Origin: Hydractinia symbiolongicarpus
Lineage: Eukaryota > Cnidaria > Hydrozoa > Anthoathecata > Hydractiniidae
NCBI RefSeq assembly: GCF_029227915.1
Contig: NC_079879.1
Span: 21,592,501 to 21,656,500 of the forward strand
Direction of reading: 5' to 3'
DNA: 64,000 bases
In this document: in pieces, positions 1 through 12,100 of the stretch
Numbering within the stretch: the first letter of the stretch is position 1
Layout: each line of letters starts with the position of its first letter
Notes under the pieces: model-generated
The model's input: only the letters and a program-made list of their open reading frames with translations
The model's database searches: none
Told to the model about the DNA's origin: nothing
Position numbers and translations under genes: made by a program

Positions 1-1655
1 TATTAGGAAAATGAAGATTGGCAAGGCTGCAGGAGTATCAGGTATTGTTGCAGAGATGGTAAAAGCATCTGGATATATTGGAGTTGAGCTTATTACAAGT
101 CTTGCTAACCAGATTATAAAGGATGGTGCTATTCCGAGTGAGTGGCAGTCGAGTGTAATAGTGAATTGTTTCAAGGGCAAGGGTGATGCATTAGAAAGGG
201 GTAACTATAGAGGTTTGAAGTTGGTTGATCAAGTAATGAAAGTTATTGAAAGAGTGATTGATAAGTTACTTAGAGAAAGAATTGATATAGATAAGATGCA
301 ATTTGGTTTTGTTCCAGGGCGTGGCACTACAGATGCAATATTTTTACTCAGACAGCTTCAGGAAAAGTATTTAGGAAAGAGAAAGAATCTCTATTTTGCC
401 TTTGTAGATTTAGAGAAAGCTTTTGATAGAGTGCCACGTAAAGTTATTTGGTGGGCTATGAGAAAATTAGGTGTGGATGAGTGGCTAGTTACGATGGTTC
501 AGTCTATGTACAGCAATGCTAGAAGTCGTGTCAGGATTAACGATTCACTTAGTGATGAATTTAGTGTAAATGTTGGTGTACATCAGGGTTCTGTACTTAG
601 TCCTTTGTTGTTTATTCTAGTCTTAGAAGCGCTGTCGATGGAGTTCAGAACAGGTTGCCCATGGGAGTTATTGTATGCAGATGATTTGGTTCTCATAGCA
701 GAGTCGATCGAAGAATTAGTTGAAAAGTTTGAGAAGTGAAAGAAAGGACTAGAAGAGAAAGGGCTGAAGGTAAACACAGCAAAGTCTAAAGTCATGATAA
801 GTAGCATTGCAGCCAAGTGTGACCCTGTAGTTGGAAAGTGGCCTTGTGGAGTTTGCAGGAAAGGGGTTGGTAGTAACTCAATTTTTTGTCAGACTTGCAA
901 GCATTGGGTACATAAGAAGTGCAGTAGTATTAGTGGAAGGTTAAGAGCTGGCATACAGTTTGTATGCAAGCGTTGCAAAGGTGAGATTATAGAGAATGAA
1001 GTATTTCCAGCTTTAATGATGTACAACAGTGGCTCGTTAGAGATAGTTAAGAACTTCTGTTACTTAGGTGATATGTTGGGCAGTGAAGGGGGTGTTGGAA
1101 GAAGTGTTACTTGCAGGATAGGTTCTGCTTGGAAAAAGTTTAGAGAGTTACTTCCTTTATTGACTAGCAGAGTCCTGTCAATTGAGGTAAAAGGTAGGTT
1201 GTATGAGGCCTGTGTAAGAAGTGTTATGTTGTACGGTAGTGAGACATGGGCAGTGAAGCAGGAAGATCTTGACCGTTTAGAAAGGAATGATATGAGAATG
1301 GTTAGGTGGATGTGTAATGCCAGTCTGAGAGACAGAAAGAGTTCAGATGAGCTAAGAAGCAGGCTAAGTCTCTGTAGAATTAAAAATGTTATCCAGATAA
1401 GAAGATTGAATTGGCTGGTTCACTTGGAAAGAATGGAGGAGGATAATTGGGTAAGAAAGTGTAGAGACTTGATAGTTCCTGGGGCAAAGCCCAGAGGCAG
1501 ACCGAGAAAGACTTGGCAGGAGGTTATAAGGACAGACTTGATAGAGAGGAAGTTGAGTTTAGATCTAACACAGTCTAGATCAGATTGGAAGAGGGTCATT
1601 AATATACCCCGTCCAACCCATGCTTAAGCCGAGAATGATGATATGATGATGTTCT
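1..1655 (+). mobile_element. LINE (non-LTR retrotransposon) fragment, 5' part outside window
   Basis: The window opens inside a non-LTR retrotransposon. A reverse-transcriptase reading frame runs to 1627 and is followed within 30 bp by an interrupted run of GAT/ATG triplets (about 1630-1653). A second copy at 31028-31459 on the other strand ends in the same way with a longer triplet run, so the triplets are the element's real 3' tail. Triplet or tetramer microsatellite tails are known from RTE-type LINEs; assignment to that clade is an inference. The endonuclease part, if present, lies outside the window. Confidence 0.9.
11..1627 (+). pseudogene. LINE reverse transcriptase, interrupted by one in-frame stop
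   Basis: The frame reads 11-736, meets TGA at 737-739 and continues open in the same frame to the TAA at 1624-1627. Visible RT motifs in order are FVDLEKAFDRVPR (palm motif A), a G-x-x-Q-G-S-V-L-S-P-L-L block (motif B) and LLYADDLVL (catalytic YADD, motif C). After the stop comes a cysteine/histidine finger (CGVC, then CQTCKHWVHKKC, then CKRC) that resembles a PHD finger, followed by a basic C-terminal region with PRGRPRKTWQEVIRTDL. The stop sits where related proteins commonly have a Trp, so a single G-to-A change would explain it. The copy is probably inactive. Everything after the finger is shared with the copy at 31028-31459. Confidence 0.85.
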
Positions 1656-1664
1656 GCCCCCAAA

Positions 1665-2639
1665 CATCTAAATGGGCATATAAAAAAAGTGGGACTTGGG
1701 ACCTGGGACTCAGGACGCCTAGTCGAGACTTGGTACTCAAGACCCAGTGTTCTGGAGCCAGGATTTGGGACTCGAGACTTAGGACTTAATCTTTGCAAAT
1801 GTGCAAAAACCACGACTAAAAAATAGTGGAAGTCAACAATGTTTTTTTCTAATAACAATTTACACTGTTATAAAAAAGTATATAGATCAAAGAACAAAAT
1901 GTAAAAAATCATCAAAGGAGGAAAGTAAAAATTATGCTTAAAGTATAATACACAATGTGATGTGAAAAATAAAAACTTGAAGTAAAAGATAAAAAAAATA
2001 AAAAAGGTTTAAGTCTGTTTATAAGTCGGAACACTTTCAAAACAAAAACAAAAAAAATATACATGTAAAAGATATCTCATTTCTTTATAAGAAAACTAAA
2101 CTTAAAGCCCTCAAATGTTCCTTGCTCATAGAATTTGAAGCCTTAAAATTTTCTTAAATTATTCTTAATTTTTCCTCTTATTTTATCATTTTTAAAGTTT
2201 AAATATTTTTTTGTTTTAGCCCCATCATTATAACTGCCTTTACAAACTTTTTGCTTGTTTTATCACACCCTTTACATTTAACTCCTTCATAGGTTTGTTG
2301 TGGACTTTATGTTTTACAAGATAAAAAGTAGGGAACGATCCTCTTCCAATTTCTTGTTTCTGAAAAATTTCGTTCCCGTCAAATTTGGGCAGACTAAAGA
2401 ATATACTAAAACTCAAAACACTTAAAAACACAATTTCTGTTAGCATGTATCTTTCTTCTCATCATCTATTTTTCTCACTATTGTAGCGCTATCTAAACAG
2501 ATGAACCTTCCTTTCTTCCAAGGTAAAGAAAGATAAAGATACTGTAATTGCTGTCTTACAACTTGAGTCCTGAGTCCCAGGTCCTAAGTGGTTAAAGTTT
2601 CATGTCCAGAGCCCAACTTTTCCGATGTGCCATCTAAAT
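1665..2639. mobile_element. Non-autonomous DNA transposon with 9-bp target-site duplication
   Basis: The 9-mer CATCTAAAT occurs at 1665-1673 and again at 2631-2639. Between them the ends are imperfect inverted repeats: the left end carries a TGGGACTTGGGACCTGGGAC-type block (about 1690-1717) and the right end carries its reverse complement (about 2565-2620), with AAAAAG(T) tracts outside each. The 957-bp interior is AT-rich and has no credible coding frame. Nine-base duplications fit Mutator-like elements better than hAT (8 bp), but the superfamily is inferred from duplication length only. The element lies directly after the LINE tail. Confidence 0.6.
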
Positions 2640-3109
2640 CATGCACACATACCATGCTTGGCATGGTTATTCAATTATCATAAATAAATATGCCAAGAAA
2701 GGAGAGTCCATTTAACTATTATGTCGCAATAAGTATCCGGGACATCCCCTGGAACTAAAATCTATGGGGTTAGAGGTCTTTTTAATTTGAATTTTACCCT
2801 GGTATTTGTCCAGGGTCTGTCCACCCTTGTATCTATTAAGGAGAAATTAAGAAGAAATTACAATGAACTATTTTGTAATGATGGACTGTAAAGTGACGGA
2901 AAATAGCAGAAATTTATACTACTTCAAGTAAAAAGAAACAAACCCACTCAAGAACGCTGAGTGCAACAGATTTGGCTAAACATTAATGTTTATAATTACA
3001 TAAAACTACTATATAAAGCTTTTTCTTTTTGATTGAAATATATAAACTTTTTATAACAAATAGAACTTTGCTTTTGGCCAGACTTGTAAACAAATATTCC
3101 TTCTTTTAG
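2640..3109. other. 5' flank and intron 1 end of tyrosyl-tRNA synthetase gene
   Basis: The first coding exon of the synthetase gene should lie here or further upstream. No frame ending in a plausible donor encodes the expected short N-terminal segment, so it was not placed. A good acceptor (polypyrimidine then TTTTAG) ends at 3109. Confidence 0.4.
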
Positions 3110-6100
3110 GAAGTTATTGGCATGGAAAAGCTAAAAACTGTAATATCAGAAAGACCACTAAAACTATACTGGGGAACGGCAACAACTGGAAAACCACATA
3201 TTGCGTACTTTGTACCAATGACTAAAATTGCAGATTTTTTGAAAGCAGAATGTGAGGTATGTAAAATGTAAACTCGTAATTCACTAACTTTATTAATAAA
3301 CTGCTGGTCAATATTCATATGTTATGTTACTGCACAATCATCAGTTTGCAGCCTGAAATAAAACATGAGTCCACTTAGTCAGTTGTAGCAACCTTTTATG
3401 ACATTTTTCACTACAACAAATCCTATGCATATTAAAGAATTTCACCCTTTCACCCTTTGTATGTAATCAGTCCATTTTTGTTGAGCTCTTGTACCATTAT
3501 ATACTCAATTTAAAAAAACTGGATCAGGGTGGCCACTAATCTTTGAAATTTCTTGAAACGAATAAACTTGAATTGTATTGCTGGAAAGGACAAAAGTGGT
3601 AAAAAAATTTTAAAATATGATTTTTGGTTACAATTTGTTTGGCTTTTTTAGTTATTAGACTATAGAAGCAGGATGGTAGACACTGGGGAAGGGGGCTGTA
3701 ATGTGTGTGACTAACAGACTTCTTCTTCACGGTAACTTTGGCAGTTAAATCGTTTTAAAAGTGTAATATGTAATTTAAGAGCAAACTTTTAAGAGCACAA
3801 GCAATTTTCAAAAGTTCTAGATCTTTAATTAATTTTTTGGGGCATCTTTATATATGTATATATATAAATTTTTATGTTTATGTTTTATGTGCGCATGATG
3901 CGCTAAGGCCTTAGCCCATAGTGTGAACGTAAAAGTACCTGCTTAGCTCACAGCTAAACTCTTTGTTAGCTCATCGTTAGCTGATTTTTTGAAATCAAAA
4001 TTTTTTGATATTTTCCTTCCAGCTAACAGTGAGATAAGTTTGCTTTCAGCAACTTTAAAAGGAGTCCGACATAAATCATGCTTAAAGCGATTTATTTTTT
4101 TACAAATATGCTTCGTTGTAAAAGGTCATTTCAAAACTAAAATGGCTGACAAAATTTTACCTAAAGAAATGCGCTCTCTGTCGGAAACTTTAAGTTCTTG
4201 AAATAACTATGGTATTCTCCAAGCTCTTTTCTTCTAAGAAAGATTTCTCTGACCAAAAATCTTTTCCTGTTTTATAATCTTGTTAATGCTCTACTTTCCA
4301 GGCTTTAGTTTCGGCTACAAAAGAGCTAACGATGCGCTGTTGTGTGAAAGTGAAATAAATATATATCAGGTACCTGTAGCTCAAAAAATTGAAATCGACT
4401 AACACATCATGCGCATTATGGTTAGCTCAACGTTAGCCTGTAGTGAGAACCAAGCTTAAGAGCTCTTATTAACCCTGATTTAATATGGTTTTTTAGTCTA
4501 ATAGGGATGTGGGTGCTTTGGTAGTTTGCAAACCAGTACTTATGAGGGCCAACATGTTGTACACCTGTATAAGTAAAAAAAAATTGATGTCACTTAAAAA
4601 GTAACTAAAAGTAAGTAATAAAAAGCAAAAAAAATGCCCAAGTGAGAAGGGAATGAATATAACATGAAGAAGGAGAGAATGAACATAACTGAACTGCTAT
4701 AAGTGAGAAGGGAATGAACGTAATTGAACTGTTATGAATGACATAAAGTAAGATTTTACACTTTTTTCAGTTACAAAATAATTGGAAAAAGATGTATTCT
4801 ATATTCCATGTTCTATCGTAAATTTTAAAAAAGATAATTTTTGTCTATCAGGGATAGGGAAAAAAGCAAATCTTCATGGTATAACTAAAACTTTTTATTG
4901 TCTTGGCAGGTTACGATTCTATTTGCTGATTTGCATGCTTACCTCGATAATTTGAAGGCACCATGGCAGTTATTAGAATACAGAACAAAATATTATCAAG
5001 CAGTGATTAAGGTATATTGTCCTTTTTTTGTAATTATAATGCAAAATTGCCATTCAATATTTGTTCAAAATGAACTGTGAAATTTGATTTTTAGTGTTGC
5101 AGGACTTAAACAGAACAAGAATAGTTTTTCATTTTGCTATGATGTATATGAAATTAGAAAAGGTAATGTTGTTCTTTATGTTTTAGGCTATGCTGCAATC
5201 TATAGATGTACCACTGGATAAGTTAAAGTTTGTCAGAGGTTCTGACTATCAACTAACTAAGTACGTCTTTTATGATTTAAGAAATGGCTTTTATAGCATA
5301 ATTAATACTTTATCTGCTAACAAGTTTTCTTATTTTTTTGACAGTACACTTGCTTATATTTTCTCTGTCACACTATCTCCAACTTATGCCTTTGCCTTAA
5401 ATTGCTTATTTACTTTCAGGGAATATACTTTAGATGTTTTCAAATTGTCCACTGTGGTCACTGAGGTAGGCACTGCTTTAAAGAATGTTTTAAATCGTAT
5501 TTTTTTACTTTCTTCTTTAAGATATCAAATGTATGTGTATAAATGTATCTTTTTTTAGCATGACTGTAAAAAAGCTGGTTCAGAAGTTGTTAAGCAAGTC
5601 CAACACCCTGCTCTTAGTGGTTTATTATATCCAGGTTTACAGGTGAGTTTATACAGGGCTGTTACAGTAAGCTAACTCTTTTTCATTTTGTCTTCAAAAA
5701 TTTATGATAACTTTATATATTTTCTTGATCAATTTTTTGTTGCGACAATTTTTAAATACTTTTAATTGTTATTTAATAAAGCGAAAGAAAGTCATATTCA
5801 ATGTGTCTTAGAGAATTAGCAATCGGCTGGGATTGAATAAACAAAAGACAATGTGTTAAGTTATGAAGACAAATAATAACACTTTATCATTTCTAGGCTC
5901 TCGATGAAGAATACTTAAAAGTGGATGCACAGTTTGGTGGTGTTGACCAAAGAAAAATATTCACATTTTCAGAGAAAGTAAGAGGTTGTTTGTTGGGAAA
6001 CCATTATAGCAAAAAATGTGGACAAAATTTCTTTGTGGAATATTTTAAAACGTGCAAGGTCCATAACAGCACACAAACACAATCCACAAAAGCAACTATA

Positions 6101-9100
6101 ACGACACATAAACACAACTGATAAAAACTCGTTACTCAATTTGTGTTTTCAATTCATTCTTTTAATTTACGTTTTCACATACATTTTTCACATACCTGAC
6201 AGTATATAAAAAATCGGCAACACAGACCTCCAAGCAGAATGTAATATTCTTTTTTTTTAATTTTTTATTCTTCTTTCTTTCAGTACCTTCCCCAGCTAGG
6301 ATATGCAAAAAGAATTCACCTTATGAACCCTATGGGTAAGCTGGTGTCAATTTTTACCACGTCTTTGTTTTGCTCGCTCAGTCAAAACTGGATATATCTC
6401 GGACCTAAAAGTTTTATTTGTTCAAAATTGTCTACCTTCAGATTTTTGTGCCTGTAGTCGAGTTGCTTCCCGTTTGTTAGATTAAAATCCTGTCTGTTTA
6501 GTTTGTTTAAAAAACTAAAGGTATTGCTTTTGTTTTTTTATAGTTCCCGGTTTAACAGGTGCTAAGATGAGTTCTTCGGAAGAAGTAAGTATATTTAAAT
6601 GCTTTTGCATAAAATTGATTTAAGTAGAGACAAAATTGGACAGGTGTTAACTAGAAAAATAAGGTTGCCATTACTTTTTCATTGTTAATCGCAAGAGAAT
6701 ATTCTGTGGATGAGATGTGTTTTCATCATAAAAATGCCTGACCGAGTGTTGTTGTATTGAACCATGAATTTTCATCTTCTAGCACAAATGTGAATGGCTT
6801 TGTCATTTTAAATAATGAAGTTAGTCTGGGGAATACTGAATATGGTGGACAATACCTTACCAAAATTAGCAATATAGACAAATTAGACTACTTTGCTTTA
6901 AAATAACTTTTTTTACCTGCAAAGTTTTGAAAAATCATTTTACATCATGGCCACACAGTCTATACATTTTAATCTAAAAACAGTAGAAATTTTATTTTTA
7001 AAAGAGTGTATGGAAAACCATTAAAGTTTGTCATAGCCTAGTTAGTTTATGATGCTGAAAGATACTTAAAAAATAAAAATAGACACTTGTTATCGGGGTT
7101 GAAAGATAGAATAAAATCCCCATACCTAAATATTTTTAAAGTGATTATAAAGCGCCATGGAGTTTTTGATCTATAGAGTGGTTAATCTTTGAAAATTTTA
7201 AATGCAATTTTCGTATAGTAAAAGAGGCCAGGATGTAAACTCTTTCTACTCTTTTTGTTTCTGTTTTCTCTTCAACTTTAAAGTTTAACAATTTCTGTTT
7301 TATTTAGGAATCCAAAATAGATCTACTTGACGACGAGAAAACAGTAAAAAAGAAAATATCAAAAGTAAGATCACATGCTTTTAATACTGATGTAGGGCCT
7401 TATTTACTGTAATAAATACATTATAATAAAGTAGCTGTTGAGGATACTGCGTGTGGCCACAAGTAAACACAATGCAGCGCTGCATGGTAACCTTTTTTAA
7501 GAGTCCTGTTTTATTATATTTTGTCTGAGCGATTCGAACCCCGTGTTCAATTTGTCAACAAAGCTTTAATTTAAATAATGCTAGATATAAAGAAATACTA
7601 TAATAAAAATTAGTGCATTGACAAGGAGTTTATTCTTGATGACAAAGCGTGAAAATGTTGAAATTTTGTATCAGTTATTTTGTGTCTGTTTTAGGTGTGT
7701 CGATAATCTGAGATTTGAAAACAAAAAATCATTGAACTATGACAGAATCAATTTTCTTTTTGTATTATCTTATTAGTAAAAATTAATGAAACAGGTATTA
7801 AAATAATACCCAGATCAAGTATTATGATACAAAAACTTTTGAATGTCAATATTTATATTTTTGTGCATATTTTCCAGACCGCACCTGTTAAAGACGTAAG
7901 AGTTATTACGCATTGCTTAAAACCACTTAGTAAACTTTTCAGAATCAATAATATATTTTTTAATCGAAACACTTCAATCAAGTTTGGCCATCCGTTCAAT
8001 CCGTTTTCCCTGATTTTCTACTAATGTAATTGGATATAAAAACATTGAACATTACAGGATTTTTTATCTCTATCCTTTAAACACAAAAACAGAAAGATGC
8101 GTTTTAAAGCTTCTTAAATTTAGCTAAAATGATGGTATCTTTCTCGATCGTAAAATAGTTGAAGTCGCCGCGCATGACCATGTCAACAAATAATAATTAT
8201 GTTAATTTATTCCTTTTGTCTCACACCACATTGTGCTCCGTTTTATCGCATATCTGTTGCTTTTATTGTGTAATGGATGGGCACGCTATCTGGCCCACAC
8301 CAAAAGATATAATGCAATCTGTGATATATTTATAGTATATAGCACTATAGTGAATTTTACAACTATAGGAAAACGTACGGGAGTTGAATCAACATAGGTG
8401 TTGCTTACAGTTTTTGGTTTTCTATTTAGGCTTTTTGTGAGGAAGGTAACATTACAGAGAATGGTGTTTTATCCTTTTGTAAATTTGTCGTCTATCCTAT
8501 CATGGAATTGAAAGGGTTGAAAGGTAAGAATTTTTATGACGTTTAAAGGACTTAAATGCAAGGTTTTGATTTTCAACAACCGAATTCAATGACAACCATG
8601 GTCCACTTGAAGTGCAAAAATATGATAAGAATTAGTTATTCTACTTTGTGAACTTTAAAATCGTTTCTAATGGGTGATACAACCATAAAACACAGACTTT
8701 AGCCCCTCCACCAAGAACAGTTATCCCAACAATTTTTTCCCCATAATGTCTTAGAACAATTATCTTAGCTCTTTCATCACCATGTATTTGTTGGACGTAT
8801 TAGAATTTGTTTTTAAAAATTCGCTATTCTTTTTAGCTCTTACGATATCAAGAAGCGAAGAAAATGGTGGCAATTTAGAATTTACGACATATGAATCCTT
8901 AGAAAGCACTTTCGAGAAAAAGGTATCCGTTCATTTTCTATATTCTAAACAAGACTGCGCATGCTCAAATATTTCTAGGCGTAGGATTGGCTGCAACATT
9001 TGCAAACGCTGACGCGCGATCATGTTTCAATGTTTCGTTTACATACGAATTTTAACATTCGAATGTGATCTGTCAAAAATACTACATAATATTTAGCAGG

Positions 9101-12100
9101 AAATGTATTTGAGAGAGATCGATAGTAGACTGTACCGGTTGATTTCATGTGTAAAAAACTCTCGCCCTGTTACGTAGTTTAGCTGTAATAGTCGCTAAAT
9201 CTTGATCTAGATTGCAGCGGCTTTTACAGACCTGAAATAACGAGGGTTTTTTCTGACACAGCTATACTTGTAAGCTATAACCTGTCTCTGTTTTATTTGT
9301 TAGGGTTAATAAAAATATCTTTTTTTTAATTTTTTTTAGCTTCTCCATCCAGGTGATTTAAAAGCGTCCGTCACAGAATTTTTAAACACTGTAAGTAAAA
9401 ACTTCTTTTTTAGCTCAGTTCATAACCTCTGCGCTGGTGTGCTTTTGGTAAACCTGACACCCTAACTTTTATTTATTTTTATTTTGGCGGGAAATATTTT
9501 ATATCAGACACTTCCTGAATTTATACATATAGAGAAATAAATTAAGAAGCGCTTGACGGTAACAATAATACCAAAAAAACAGGACTTTCTGAATCCCAAA
9601 TGAGTTAAAAATTTACACGCATGCTAATTTAACTATACTAATTAAAAGATAAGGAAAAAAAATTGATGAAACAAAAATTTAAAAGATTTTAAAAGAAAAT
9701 TGTGCGGTGAATGCAACTTCTGTGTTAAAAATATGGGAGGAATTTAATTTGATTTAAGTAGCTAATTACCCCAAATTTTCTCTGCATTAAAATTTGGACA
9801 AATAAAGTCTTTGCGCGTGTATTTAACGCGAAGTAAACGTAGTACACATGTTTAAAAACGTTCAAACTAAAAGAAGTAATGATAAGTGTTTATTTTATTT
9901 CTCAGTTACTCGAACCTATAAGAAAAATATTCAGCGATCCTGAATTAAAAAAGTTGACGCAACTTGCTTATCCGAAACCAAAGAAAGAGAGTAAGTGTTG
10001 TTATAATTTATTTTTTTATTGCATTATTTTTTTACTTTTTACTATTTTTACAACATTGCTTCAACTGTGCATCTGTCGAAGCAGTTTAAACTGTTTTCTC
10101 GTAAGAAGCAGTGGTCGAGCTTTTTTTGATTCAAAATTACTTCCTGAAATGCACATACGAAGTGTTTCCAGTTTTGTTTTGAGGCGTAAACGACTTTTTT
10201 TTCGAATATTTTTGTTACTTTTAACTATATACCCCATATATTTAAAAGTAAAAATAAGTCTCCAGCTACGATAATAGTTATCATTATAATTGTTACTATG
10301 TATTATTTTATTATATATTATTACTATTTTGATGATTATTTTTCTTATTATTACCATAGAGCAACAGAAGGGAGGAGGAGAAACAAGGGATATCACACCT
10401 GCCCGATTAGATATTCGTGTTGGGAAAGTCCAGTCAGTAAAATGTGTAAGTTAGACCTTTAAAGTGTTTTTGTTTGTTTGTTTTCACTCCTTTTGTTGCA
10501 ATTGTGGTCTTTTTTCAGGATTTAATAGACAATTTGTGTAACAACTGGAAAATCCGCCTACAATACCATTACAATAGCCCCATACGGCTCACGTCGCTTC
10601 CTAGTAAAAACACTTTTTCTCTGTCAAGACACTTTTCTTTTTTCCTCCGAAATTTTCTCTTCCGTTCAAAACACTTTTCTTTCAAAGTGTGAAACAATTT
10701 TCTTACATAAACCCAAAAATTTCCAGACCCAATTCTGGACCACAATATTAATCGAGGAGCTGGATTTTGATAACTCCTGTTTTTTGAATAAAATAACATA
10801 CACCGGCTCCTGGCCATAAAAAAGATCAAGTGTTCTTAGTTATTTATAACAAACTCTCTAAATATTTTTATATGTTATTTTTATTAAGAGCACATTTTAA
10901 TAAAAGAAAAATCATGTAGTTTGCTTGGTGGACACTACCATAATTTTGAGGGCTCTGGTCAGCCATTTTGCCATTTGTTTTGTCCATTGATAAGTAAAAT
11001 TAACAACTCCGCTACTGAGCTGATTTGATTTTTAATATTATTTTAATCATGCACATGCACAAGAACCTGCTACAATATAAAAATGTTGATAAACATTGAG
11101 CACGTGTCAGCCAAGTATACTTTTCGTTAGACGGGAAACCTAGCATAATTTATCTTACCACCAGGGAATCGAAATAGTAAGGTGGACAAAAATTACGCTG
11201 GGTCTCAAACAATTTTTTTGCCGTCAGAATTCTGACCGCGCTTTTTAATTGGTTAATTCTATTGTTCTTTGCTCACGTGGTCAATATCGCGAAATCCTTT
11301 GTTTTGAGCGCGAATGGCCACACTCACTCACTTGTTTGTGTCTAAGCTTTCGTTTGAGAGAAACAGAATTTGAAATCCTCGAAAAAAGCGTACTTAACTA
11401 GGCTAATTTCTCGCGAAAACTATAAAAAATATACAGAGCATGTGTGTAAAATTGCGGACCAGATTTTTAAATTTAATTGCGAAAAGAAAGTTTCGGACCA
11501 CATGCAGAGAAGTGTTAAGTGCAGAAGAGGACTGTCATAATACAGATAGAAGTGTGAGAATACATAAGAGAACTATTCGAATTATAGAAGAGAAATGCTT
11601 TTAAATTGGAAGAAAAGTGAGCCATTGGGGCCACTGTAACCATTTTTCATCTTCCATCAACAGTAGTAAAAGTACATTTGTGATGAGTGACCTATCGAAA
11701 TTTCATTTCTGCATTATATGTTCTAGTCAGTAAAATACATACCCATATCAAAATTTGGAATGGTTTATTTTTCAAACTACGGTGATAATGAGTTAATAGT
11801 AGTCATAGGTTTCATACCTATAGCTATAAATAAAGGGGGTTACATATTGCATATCAATGTGCGTTTATATTTTTAGCATCCAGATGCTGAGTCACTTTTT
11901 ATCGAAGAAATCGACGTTGGTGAACCATTACTACGCACTGTGGTCAGCGGTTTGAAACCATATATGAAGGAAGAAGAGCTTCGAGACAGACTTGTTGTGT
12001 TGCTATGCAACCTGAAACCACAAAACATGAGAGGTAATAAATTATAAAGTTGATGTAAAAAAAATAACGAATTTTCTGACATCTTTTTAATGCGAATAAA

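Noticed and set aside
7530-7560. GATTCGAACCCC resembling a tRNA T-loop/B box on the minus strand
   Set aside because: No A box or cloverleaf can be formed in the 80-100 nt around it, so no tRNA gene is called.
10061-10396. 111-codon minus-strand frame overlapping YARS1
   Set aside because: It is antisense to an EMAP-II exon and intron, is Ile/Lys/Asn-rich from AT bias, and matches no family.
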